Assembly: GCA_964600075.1 (NCBI GenBank)
Contig: CAZRIE010000076.1
Location: 1-19,977 of the forward strand
DNA: 19,977 nt
Source of the DNA: CAZRIE01 sp964600075
GTDB lineage: Bacteria > Bacteroidota > Bacteroidia > Flavobacteriales > Flavobacteriaceae
Direction of reading: 5' to 3'
The notes under the pieces were generated by a model, which was given only the letters and a program-made list of their open reading frames with translations, was not told the origin of the DNA and did not search any database. The position numbers and the translations under genes are program-made. This document shows, one piece after another, positions 7,395-14,448 of this stretch; position 1 is the first letter of the stretch, and every line of letters starts with the position of its first letter.

Positions 7395-7446
7395 TTGAAA
7401 TGGGTATTTGATTAGAAATTAAAGTTAGGGCAAAGTTCGGCCACTG

Positions 7447-7454
7447 CAAAAATA
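7447..7454 (-). promoter_or_regulatory. candidate -7 promoter element of the exonuclease/GIY-YIG gene
   Basis: On the minus strand TATTTTTG matches TAnnTTTG exactly. It lies about 50 bases upstream of the CTG candidate start. Read another way, its TTTG could be a -33 element for TAACTTTA 19 bases further downstream, which would start transcription almost at the ATC codon at 7412. Both readings are weak without start-site data. The box lies in the 117-base region shared with the divergent sulfatase operon. Confidence 0.35.
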
Positions 7455-7511
7455 GTTTTCTTGAATACGAAAGAACTACCGGTGATTATGTATTTTTAGA
7501 AAAACGTTTTA

Positions 7512-9104
7512 ATGTCCGATAATATGCCAACACCTCGATTTTTACTTTTGTTTTTTATAGTTACTTTCATCATGTTTTCTTGCAAAGAGAATGTAAGACC
7601 CGTCGAAAAAAAGGAAAGCTTACCGAACATCATCTATATCTTGGCCGACGATTTGGGATATGGTGATATCGGTTCATTTAATCCCGAAGGAAAAATACGA
7701 ACGCCACATATCGATAAATTGACTGCTGAGGGAATGAAATTTACTGATGCCCATACCTCCTCAGCGGTTTGTACACCTACACGATATGGAATTATAACCG
7801 GGAGGTATAATTGGCGTAGTCCATTAAAACAAGGTGTTTTGACAGGAGTTTCAAAAGCTTTGATTCCGAATATAAGGACTACGACGGCCTCATTATTGAA
7901 ACGAGCAGGTTATCAGACAGGCTTTGTCGGCAAATGGCATTTAGGATGGGATTGGGCCTTGACCGAGGGCGATAGTGTCAAAGGTTCAGGTTGGAATGCT
8001 ACGGACTATAAAAATATCGACTTCTCAAAACCAATCGCCAATGGACCCAAAGAGTTGGGTTTTGACTACTCGTATGGCCACTCCGGGTCACTAGATATGG
8101 CGCCTTACGTTTACGTCGAAAACGGAATACCTACTTCCGTTCCAACAAAAGTTACTATTGATGAGGGCAAATATACATGGTGGCGCGAAGGGCCGACAGG
8201 AGATGATTTTCAGCATGATGATGTTACCCCTAATTTTTTTCGAAAATCCTTCGCATTTATTCGAGAGAAGGCGTCAGAAGAAAAACCGTTTTATCTTTAT
8301 TTGGCCTTGCCTTCTCCACATACACCGATTTTGCCTACTGAGGGCTGGTTGGGTAAAAGCGGTTTAAACCCCTACGCTGATTTTGTAATGCAAATCGACG
8401 ATTACATGGGCAAGTTATCGGCGCTGCTCGAAGAACAGGGTATTGCTGATAACACGCTGGTGATTTTCACCAGTGATAATGGTTGTTCTCCCCAAGCTGA
8501 TTTTGAAATTTTGGGCGAAAAGGGTCATGACCCTAGCGCAATCTATCGGGGTCATAAGGCCGATATTTTTGAAGGAGGTCATCGCGTACCTTTTGTCGTA
8601 CGGTGGCCTTTGAAAATAAAACCTGGCGGCGTTTCTGAAAAGACCATTTGCACAACTGACTTCTTGGCCACTTGTGCAGATATTATTGATTTGGATTTAG
8701 AGGATGGCGAAGGCGAAGATAGTTTCTCGATGCTTCCTCTGTTTTCTGAGGCTTCAAAAATGGAATATGGTAGAACAACCACCATCCATAGTTCAATAAA
8801 TGGAAGCTTTGCCATCCGACAAGGAAATTATAAGTTGATCATGGCTCCGGGATCGGGTGGCTGGAGTAGCCCTAAGCCTAATATGGAAGGTATTGATAAA
8901 CTTCCAAGCATTCAATTATATGATTTGACGTTAGACCCTGAAGAACAAGACAACTTGTTCCAAGAAAAACCAGAAGTGGTCGAAGAAATGAAACAACTGC
9001 TTATGACTACAATTCAGAACGGTCGAAGTACGAGTGGTCAGAAACAATTGAACGACCCCAAATTCAATAATATGGAATGGAGCCAGTTAGAAGTTTTTGA
9101 CTAA
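7512..9104 (+). CDS. lipoprotein sulfatase (arylsulfatase A-like, S1 family)
   Basis: This is a type I sulfatase, which hydrolyses sulfate esters using a formylglycine made from the active-site Cys. That Cys is in C-T-P-T-R at residues 87-91, the Cys-type motif that a sulfatase maturase elsewhere in the genome must modify. Calcium-binding positions are visible in ADDLGYGD (Asp46, Asp47) and in TSDNG (Asp322, Asn323). The G-K-W-H-L-G motif also fits the family. The N-terminus is hydrophobic with the lipobox M-F-S-C and Cys24, so the enzyme is probably surface- or periplasm-anchored. The length of 530 residues is normal. It is the first of three genes in the same direction. In marine Bacteroidota such enzymes desulfate algal polysaccharides. 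The substrate cannot be assigned from the sequence. A second ATG at codon 5 could also serve as start. Confidence 0.93.
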   Translation: MSDNMPTPRFLLLFFIVTFIMFSCKENVRPVEKKESLPNIIYILADDLGYGDIGSFNPEGKIRTPHIDKLTAEGMKFTDAHTSSAVCTPTRYGIITGRYNWRSPLKQGVLTGVSKALIPNIRTTTASLLKRAGYQTGFVGKWHLGWDWALTEGDSVKGSGWNATDYKNIDFSKPIANGPKELGFDYSYGHSGSLDMAPYVYVENGIPTSVPTKVTIDEGKYTWWREGPTGDDFQHDDVTPNFFRKSFAFIREKASEEKPFYLYLALPSPHTPILPTEGWLGKSGLNPYADFVMQIDDYMGKLSALLEEQGIADNTLVIFTSDNGCSPQADFEILGEKGHDPSAIYRGHKADIFEGGHRVPFVVRWPLKIKPGGVSEKTICTTDFLATCADIIDLDLEDGEGEDSFSMLPLFSEASKMEYGRTTTIHSSINGSFAIRQGNYKLIMAPGSGGWSSPKPNMEGIDKLPSIQLYDLTLDPEEQDNLFQEKPEVVEEMKQLLMTTIQNGRSTSGQKQLNDPKFNNMEWSQLEVFD

Positions 9105-9146
9105 TCTGATTATTTGCTAAACCTATAGGAAGGAAAAAATCATCAT

Positions 9147-10154
9147 ATGGAAAGGAAGAGGCAAAAATCAAAAAAGGTCGCGAGTAACCTGTCAAGACGG
9201 AATTTTGTCAGACTTTCGACACTGGGAGCCGCGTCGACGTTGTTGCCGATAAACCTTTCTGCAGTGGTCAATATTAGGGAACCCCTTCAAATTGGATTAA
9301 TAGCCGATGTACATAAAGATATAATGCATGATGCCGATGAAAGATTACAGGAGTTTTTGGGCGAAGTAAATAAACGTAATTTAGATTTTATAATTCAAAT
9401 GGGCGATTTTTGTATTCCCCACCAAAGAAATAAAGATTTTTTAGAAATTTGGAATAATCATCAAGGAGACAAGTATCATATTTTGGGAAATCATGATACC
9501 GATGGCGGATTTACAAAAGATCAAGCTAGGGCCTTTTGGAATATGACCGCGAACTACTATTCTTTTGATAAGAAAGGAGTTCATTTTATAGTTTTAGATG
9601 GCAACGATGCCAACCCCAAACCGTGGTCAGGTTATAATCGCTACATTGGAAAAGAGCAACGGGAATGGTTAAAAGAAGATTTAAAAAATACTGATAAGCC
9701 AACAATAGTTTTCAGTCATCAAACCTTGGAATTGGAGGAAGGTGGTATTACGAACCTAAAAGATGTTCAAAAGATTTTGGAAAGCGCAAATAAAGAGGCT
9801 GGATTTCAAAAAGTACTGGTATGTTTAAGTGGACATCACCACACTGATTTTTTAACACAAATCAACGGTATTTATTACGTGCAGATTAACAGTGCCTCGT
9901 ATCGATGGGTCGGAGATGATTACAAAAAACTACGGTATAGCAAGGAAATTGATGAAAAGTTTGAGTGGATTAAGTATACAATTCCGTACAAAGATCCATT
10001 ATTCACATTTATGAAAATTGAAGAGCATGGTATTACCATCGAACCCAGAAAAACAGAATTTGTTGGGCCTGGTCCCAAAGCCCTAAATATGAGGAAGAGT
10101 CATCCACATGACCCGATTGTTCCCATGATTTCGAAATTCGAAATGAAGATATGA
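9147..10154 (+). CDS. Tat-exported calcineurin-like metallophosphoesterase
   Basis: The protein has a twin-arginine signal (S-R-R-N-F at residues 16-20, then a hydrophobic run TLGAASTLLPINLSAVV), so it is exported folded. The dinuclear metal site of the calcineurin-like family is complete: D54-V-H56, Gly-Asp87, G-N-H-D at 114-117, SHQ near 191 and G-H-H-H at 229-232. The family hydrolyses phosphomonoesters or phosphodiesters. The length of 335 residues is ordinary. It begins 42 bases after the first sulfatase, and its stop overlaps the start of the second (ATGA), so the three genes almost certainly form an operon. Placement between two sulfatases suggests action on the same substrate, for instance a phosphorylated or sulfated glycan, or scavenging of phosphate from it. 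This is inference. Confidence 0.88.
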   Translation: MERKRQKSKKVASNLSRRNFVRLSTLGAASTLLPINLSAVVNIREPLQIGLIADVHKDIMHDADERLQEFLGEVNKRNLDFIIQMGDFCIPHQRNKDFLEIWNNHQGDKYHILGNHDTDGGFTKDQARAFWNMTANYYSFDKKGVHFIVLDGNDANPKPWSGYNRYIGKEQREWLKEDLKNTDKPTIVFSHQTLELEEGGITNLKDVQKILESANKEAGFQKVLVCLSGHHHTDFLTQINGIYYVQINSASYRWVGDDYKKLRYSKEIDEKFEWIKYTIPYKDPLFTFMKIEEHGITIEPRKTEFVGPGPKALNMRKSHPHDPIVPMISKFEMKI

Positions 10155-11719
10155 ACGAAACAATAAATAAGTTTTTAGTTTGCTTTGCCACATTCTTTGG
10201 ATTGGTGCTTTTTTTCTCTTGTGAGCCTGAGGAGATATCGGAAACACCACCCAACATCGTACTTTTTTTAGTAGATGATATGGGATGGCAGGATACCTCT
10301 GTTCCTTTTTTTACCGAACGCACGCCTTTCAATGATCGCTACCGTACCCCGAATATGGAGCGCATGGCTTCCGAGGGCATGAAGTTTACCCAAGCTTATG
10401 CCACACCGGTCTGTTCGCCAACGCGCATAAGTCTAATGACCGGAATGAACGCTGCTCGCCACCGTGTTACGAATTGGACGCTGCATAAAGATTCTATTCA
10501 GCCTATGGAGAAGAATCATCCATCCTTAGAATTCCCGAAATGGAATGTCAATGGGCTGAGTCCTGTCGCCGGTGACCCGAAGGCTGTTCATGCTATGCCC
10601 TTGCCGCAGGCCCTCAACGATATCGGTTATTATACCGTACATGCAGGAAAAGCACATCTAGGTGCCATTGGTACACCCGGTGAAAATCCCTTGAACCTTG
10701 GTTTTGATATAAATATTGCAGGACATGCAGCTGGTGCACCCGAAAGCTATCTGGGGGCTGAAAACTTCGGTAACGGAAAGGAGGGTAAAGAAATTTGGGC
10801 TGTTCCGGGGTTGGAAAAATATCATGGTCAGGATATCTTTTTGACCGAAGCACTCACCCAAGAGGCTCTCAAGGCTATAGATACCGCAGTGACCACCCAG
10901 CAGCCATTTTTTCTGTATATGGCGCATTACGCCGTTCATACCCCGATTATGGGTGACCCACGGTATGTTCAAAAATACCTTGAAAAAGGTTTGGATTCGA
11001 CCGAAGCCAAATACGCTTCTATGGTCGAGGGCATGGATAAAAGTTTAGGCGATATTATGGATTATTTGGAAGAAAAAAACATCGACGATGATACGATTAT
11101 TCTATTCATGTCGGATAATGGAGGTCTGAGCGCGCATGCACGTGGCGGGGAGCCCCATACCCACAATAAACCGCTTTCTAGTGGAAAGGGCTCAATGCAC
11201 GAAGGCGGCATTCGTGAGCCGATGATAGTTAAATGGCCAGGAAAAGTTGAACCCGAGTCCATGTCAAGCTATCAAGTCATTATCGAAGATTTCTACCCGA
11301 CAATTTTAGAAATGGCGGGTATCGATAGTCTGAAGACAGTACAAAAGGTCGATGGGCAAAGCTTCGTTTCTGCGCTCACTGGGGAGAAAGAATATGCGGG
11401 GGTAAGACCGCTTTTTTGGCACTATCCCAACGAATGGGGTCCTGAAGGTCCTGGTATCGGTGCGGCAAGTACTGTTCGAAAGGGCAACTGGAAATTCATT
11501 TACTACCATGCGGATAGACGTATGGAACTCTTTAATCTGAAAGAAGATATCGGGGAAACCGAGAATTTGCTTGAGCAAAATACAGAAAAGTCAAAAGAAT
11601 TGGCCGAAACACTAACTAATCATTTGAAAGATGTTGATGCGCAGATGCCAATTGATAAGAAAACTGGGGAACTTGTAGCGTACCCGATTGCGATTTTGGA
11701 TTCCGTCGAAGTAGAATAA
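10151..11719 (+). CDS. lipoprotein sulfatase (arylsulfatase A-like, S1 family)
   Basis: This is the second type I sulfatase of the operon. The formylglycine motif is C-S-P-T-R at residues 88-92, again Cys-type. Metal-binding positions are in LVDDMGWQD (Asp42, Asp43) and MSDNGG (Asp322, Asn323). The GKAHLG segment replaces the more usual GKWHLG. A lipobox ending F-F-S-C gives Cys24 as the lipid anchor. The protein has 522 residues, which is normal. The ATG overlaps the stop of the phosphoesterase gene in ATGA, indicating translational coupling. Sequence around the active site differs from the first sulfatase (C-S-P-T-R-I versus C-T-P-T-R-Y), so the two probably belong to different S1 subfamilies and remove sulfate from different positions. 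I cannot name the subfamily. Confidence 0.93.
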   Translation: MNETINKFLVCFATFFGLVLFFSCEPEEISETPPNIVLFLVDDMGWQDTSVPFFTERTPFNDRYRTPNMERMASEGMKFTQAYATPVCSPTRISLMTGMNAARHRVTNWTLHKDSIQPMEKNHPSLEFPKWNVNGLSPVAGDPKAVHAMPLPQALNDIGYYTVHAGKAHLGAIGTPGENPLNLGFDINIAGHAAGAPESYLGAENFGNGKEGKEIWAVPGLEKYHGQDIFLTEALTQEALKAIDTAVTTQQPFFLYMAHYAVHTPIMGDPRYVQKYLEKGLDSTEAKYASMVEGMDKSLGDIMDYLEEKNIDDDTIILFMSDNGGLSAHARGGEPHTHNKPLSSGKGSMHEGGIREPMIVKWPGKVEPESMSSYQVIIEDFYPTILEMAGIDSLKTVQKVDGQSFVSALTGEKEYAGVRPLFWHYPNEWGPEGPGIGAASTVRKGNWKFIYYHADRRMELFNLKEDIGETENLLEQNTEKSKELAETLTNHLKDVDAQMPIDKKTGELVAYPIAILDSVEVE

Positions 11720-11922
11720 TACTCTTCGGATTTAGTCTAAATAATTCCGCTACGAACTTGCCTATCTAGCGAAAAGTCGGTTTTAATAATATTTTATTGA
11801 ATTAGGTAGTCTCCTTGTTCATATAACATCTTGAGTACAAAACTTAATCACTTATTGCAAAACACTTTCTTAGAGAAATTTGCTTATTTTAAGCACAATT
11901 AATATTCACTATAACTGATAAC

Positions 11923-12600
11923 ATGAAAAAAACTAGAACACTTTTTCTTCTATTTACACTTTACTCTTTCGTAGTAATAGCACAAAAAACTACTATCGAC
12001 CTTGAAAAATTCAGTGAACTTAAAGTTTTTGATAGGGTCGAAGTCACCTTGGTCAAATCTTCTGAAAACAAGGCCATAATTTCTGGTGATGACCAAGACG
12101 ATGTCCGAATTGTCAATGACAATGGACTCCTCAAAATCCGGATGGATTTAGATGAATTTCTCGATGGTAATGAAACGTACGTAGAGTTACATTACACGGA
12201 GAAAATTGGTTTGGTAGACGCTAACGAAGGGGCCAAGATAACTTCCGAAGAAGCGTTAACCAACAAATACCTGAAGCTGCGTTCGCAAGAAGGCGCCCAG
12301 TTGCACATAGTGGTCGATGCGACAAATTTAGATGCTAAAGCGATAACCGGTGGAAGGATATGGGTAACGGGGAAATCACCGAACCAAGAGGCTGCGGTAC
12401 GTTCAGGTGGGGAATACCACGCAAAAGATTTGGCAACCAAGCAGACGGAGGTAACTGTTTTTGCAGGCGGCAAAGCCTTTGTTAACTCAAAGGAATATGT
12501 AGAAGCCAATGTAACAGCCGGTGGAACGATTGAAATATACGGTAATCCTGAAAAGGTAGATGAAGACAAGACTTTTGGGGGGTCGATCATTATTCGGTAA
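11923..12600 (+). CDS. secreted DUF2807 (GIN domain) protein
   Basis: A Sec signal peptide (MKKTRTLFLLFTLYSFVVIA, cleavage probably before Gln21) precedes a beta-rich domain of about 200 residues. The domain has the DUF2807 pattern: an early F-x-x-L-x-V-F-D-R-V-E-V segment, a V-E-L-H-Y segment near residue 87, and repeated short strands with Gly-Gly turns (TGGRIWV, RSGGEYHA, FAGGKAFV, TAGGTIEI, FGGSIII) that would build a right-handed beta-helix. The family is common in Bacteroidota and is labelled a putative adhesin, with no firmly known function. The gene stands alone after a 203-base gap and is followed by an intrinsic terminator. The spacer upstream has a TTTG at 11879-11882 but no clean -7 box. 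Confidence 0.85.
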   Translation: MKKTRTLFLLFTLYSFVVIAQKTTIDLEKFSELKVFDRVEVTLVKSSENKAIISGDDQDDVRIVNDNGLLKIRMDLDEFLDGNETYVELHYTEKIGLVDANEGAKITSEEALTNKYLKLRSQEGAQLHIVVDATNLDAKAITGGRIWVTGKSPNQEAAVRSGGEYHAKDLATKQTEVTVFAGGKAFVNSKEYVEANVTAGGTIEIYGNPEKVDEDKTFGGSIIIR

Positions 12601-12625
12601 TAGCTTCCAGAAATTTGCTATTGAT

Positions 12626-12654
12626 AAAAAACCGGTTGATTTACCGGTTTTTTT
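12626..12654 (+). terminator. intrinsic terminator after the DUF2807 gene
   Basis: A-rich arm plus ACCGGT at 12626-12636 pairs with ACCGGT plus a T-run at 12643-12654 around a 6-base loop. The arms can extend into the A6/T6 tracts, giving a 12-bp stem. The symmetrical A and T tracts mean it could work in both directions. It separates the sulfatase/adhesin side from the accessory locus. Confidence 0.85.
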
Positions 12655-12690
12655 GCTCGAAACTTTAATCATTTCGGTCAGTAGGCAGTT

Positions 12691-12715
12691 TATACATTAC
12701 GGCATACAATGTATA
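12691..12715. repeat. inverted repeat, candidate operator
   Basis: TATACATT at 12691-12698 and AATGTATA at 12708-12715 are perfect 8-bp inverted arms with a 9-base spacer. With a one-base bulge the symmetry extends to GTT...AAC on the outside. It lies about 230 bases upstream of the TIR gene and has no T-run, so an operator for a dimeric regulator fits better than a terminator. Confidence 0.4.
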
Positions 12716-12942
12716 CAACTTCGGTTATTTTGTCGCGTAAATTTCTTACATTTCTTAGCGATAAGTCAAAATTGAGTATCTTTAAGTTATCCCTAAACTA
12801 TAGTAAAGTTTGCTTTTCAAATTATCGATTATCATAGTCGATTTCACTTTTTTCATAGAAGTGTTAGGGTTTGCATCTTAATATAACTGACATTTCAAAA
12901 GCGCTGCCTTCAAATAAAGACTTGAATTAATATAAAGAAAAA

Positions 12943-14448
12943 ATGGCCTTGATCCCAGGTTTTGAATACGATATCTTCATCAGCTATGCCCATGTTGATA
13001 ATGCTACTATTTCTGATTGGCAAATAGGTTGGATCCGATCTTTTCATGACCACCTCAGGCAAATGCTCGACCGCCGGTATGGCCGCATGGGCATGGTAAA
13101 GATTTGGTGGGACGATAAAGAACTCGATGGTTCCAAGGTGTTCGATGACTCCATCAGGTCGGGAATTGAGAAATCGGCTATTTTCATAGCCCTTAACTCT
13201 AGTGGGTACCAAAAATCGGAGTACTGCCAGCAAGAGCTCGATTTTTTTTATAAAAAAACACAAGCGGATAATATAGGGTTAAAGGTGGCTGGTCGTTCCC
13301 GAATCGTTCAAGTGATGTTGAATAACATTGACCCCAAAGAATGGCCAGAGGCCCTAAGTCGCACCGCGGGATTTTCTTTTCATGATGCCAAGGAAAAAGA
13401 AGATTACGGAGATTTTCTTGAACCTAATTCTGAGGTTTTCATTAAACAAATACGCAAGTTAAGGGATGCGCTTTGGCCCTTGATCAATGATTTTGGAAAC
13501 GAGTTAAAGGCAGAGGAGGCAGCTGTTGAAAAAGATGCCGATGCATTCACAATTTATATTGGTGAAGTTGCAGATACGCTCCGTACATCACGAAAACGGG
13601 TAGTTTCTGAGTTGGAGAAAAAAGGCTATCAGGTAATTACAGGCATCCCACCACCAGATGAAGCTGAGGCCCACCAAAAGGCAACGGAAGATGCCATTCA
13701 AAAAGCTGATCTTTCGGTACATTTATTGGATGAATACCCTGGAAGGGAAATTGTAGGAAGTCCTGAATTTTGGTATCCACAAAAACAAACCGAAATTTCT
13801 TTACAAACGGCAAAGCCACAAATGATTTGGGTACCATCGGATACAGACTTTTCTCATGTCGAAGAACCAGACTATCAAACTTTTCTAAAAAACATCGAAA
13901 CAGGAAACGGCATTTCAAAAGCATATGAGTTTGTAAAAGGATCTAAGAGTAACTTAGCGAAGCAAATAACTGATTTCGCGGATCAACTACGGTTAAAGGA
14001 AGTAGAAATGGTTGCTTCCGACGAAAAGCTGTCCGTGTTATTAGATACCCATCCGAGTGACCAGACCTATGCTATCGATTTAGGTAAGGCCTTGTTGGCT
14101 AATAATATACAGACTTTTATTAATCCCCAAGAAGACGACCCCAGAAAAAATATTGAAATGTTGGGGAATTGTATCGGGCAGGTCAAAAAAATGATTTTTC
14201 TGTACGGCAAGGTTTCAAAAGAATGGGTGCTAGAACGTATGAGCGCGGCCTTACAACTTATTATAACCCGTAACTACCCAGTAGAAGATTTTATGGTATA
14301 TATGGCACCACCGCACAAAGATGCCAACGATATTAATATCAATCAAAGGTTTCTCAAAATAAACATTGTTGACAATAGCAATGACAGTATTCTCGATAAA
14401 GCGGTGCTGAACAAATTTTTAAATGCCCTAAAATCAGGAGAGGCATGA
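12943..14448 (+). CDS. TIR-domain protein, predicted NADase effector of an nSTAND system
   Basis: Residues 8-180 or so form a TIR domain. It starts with Y-D-I-F-I-S-Y-A (9-16), has the W-W-D-D-K-E-L-D-G-S loop (55-64), and ends its core with S-E-Y-C-Q-Q-E-L (92-99), where Glu98 occupies the catalytic position of TIR NADases. A second Rossmann-like segment (about 203-325) begins T-I-Y-I-G-E-V-A-D and resembles DUF4062-type domains. A third (about 353-495) begins S-V-L-L-D-T-H-P-S-D-Q and resembles a divergent TIR-like fold without an obvious catalytic Glu. There is no signal peptide or membrane helix. The last four bases overlap the start of the downstream NTPase (ATGA), so the two proteins are probably made in fixed ratio and act together. 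The likely role is NAD+ cleavage or nucleotide signalling when the NTPase senses a trigger. The TIR call is firm; the other two domains and the activity are inference. Confidence 0.87.
   Translation: MALIPGFEYDIFISYAHVDNATISDWQIGWIRSFHDHLRQMLDRRYGRMGMVKIWWDDKELDGSKVFDDSIRSGIEKSAIFIALNSSGYQKSEYCQQELDFFYKKTQADNIGLKVAGRSRIVQVMLNNIDPKEWPEALSRTAGFSFHDAKEKEDYGDFLEPNSEVFIKQIRKLRDALWPLINDFGNELKAEEAAVEKDADAFTIYIGEVADTLRTSRKRVVSELEKKGYQVITGIPPPDEAEAHQKATEDAIQKADLSVHLLDEYPGREIVGSPEFWYPQKQTEISLQTAKPQMIWVPSDTDFSHVEEPDYQTFLKNIETGNGISKAYEFVKGSKSNLAKQITDFADQLRLKEVEMVASDEKLSVLLDTHPSDQTYAIDLGKALLANNIQTFINPQEDDPRKNIEMLGNCIGQVKKMIFLYGKVSKEWVLERMSAALQLIITRNYPVEDFMVYMAPPHKDANDININQRFLKINIVDNSNDSILDKAVLNKFLNALKSGEA

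Larger units (their letters stand above)
12601..12942. other. intergenic region upstream of the TIR/nSTAND locus
   Basis: This 342-base AT-rich stretch contains the terminator of the DUF2807 gene at its left end, then an 8-bp inverted repeat at 12691-12715, and no credible coding frame. Near 12866-12873 there is TAGGGTTTG, close to a -7 box but with one extra base in the spacer. An A-rich ATAAAGAAAAA just before the ATG at 12943 fits Bacteroidota translation initiation. The regulation of the downstream operon is probably encoded here. Confidence 0.5.

Noticed and set aside
7277..7449. An alternative minus-strand frame (7261-7449) and the GTG start at 7277 as the beginning of the nuclease gene.
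   Set aside because: The 7261-7449 frame is in another phase and codes for a composition unlike a protein (Gln/Arg/His-rich). The GTG at 7277 lies inside the exonuclease domain and would remove motif I.
12560..12775. A plus-strand frame running over the end of the DUF2807 gene into the spacer.
   Set aside because: It spans the intrinsic terminator and overlaps the DUF2807 gene in another phase. Its translation has no family features.
12821..12846. ATCGA...TCGAT imperfect palindrome upstream of the TIR gene as an operator.
   Set aside because: The arms are only about 5 bp in AT-rich DNA, well within chance expectation.
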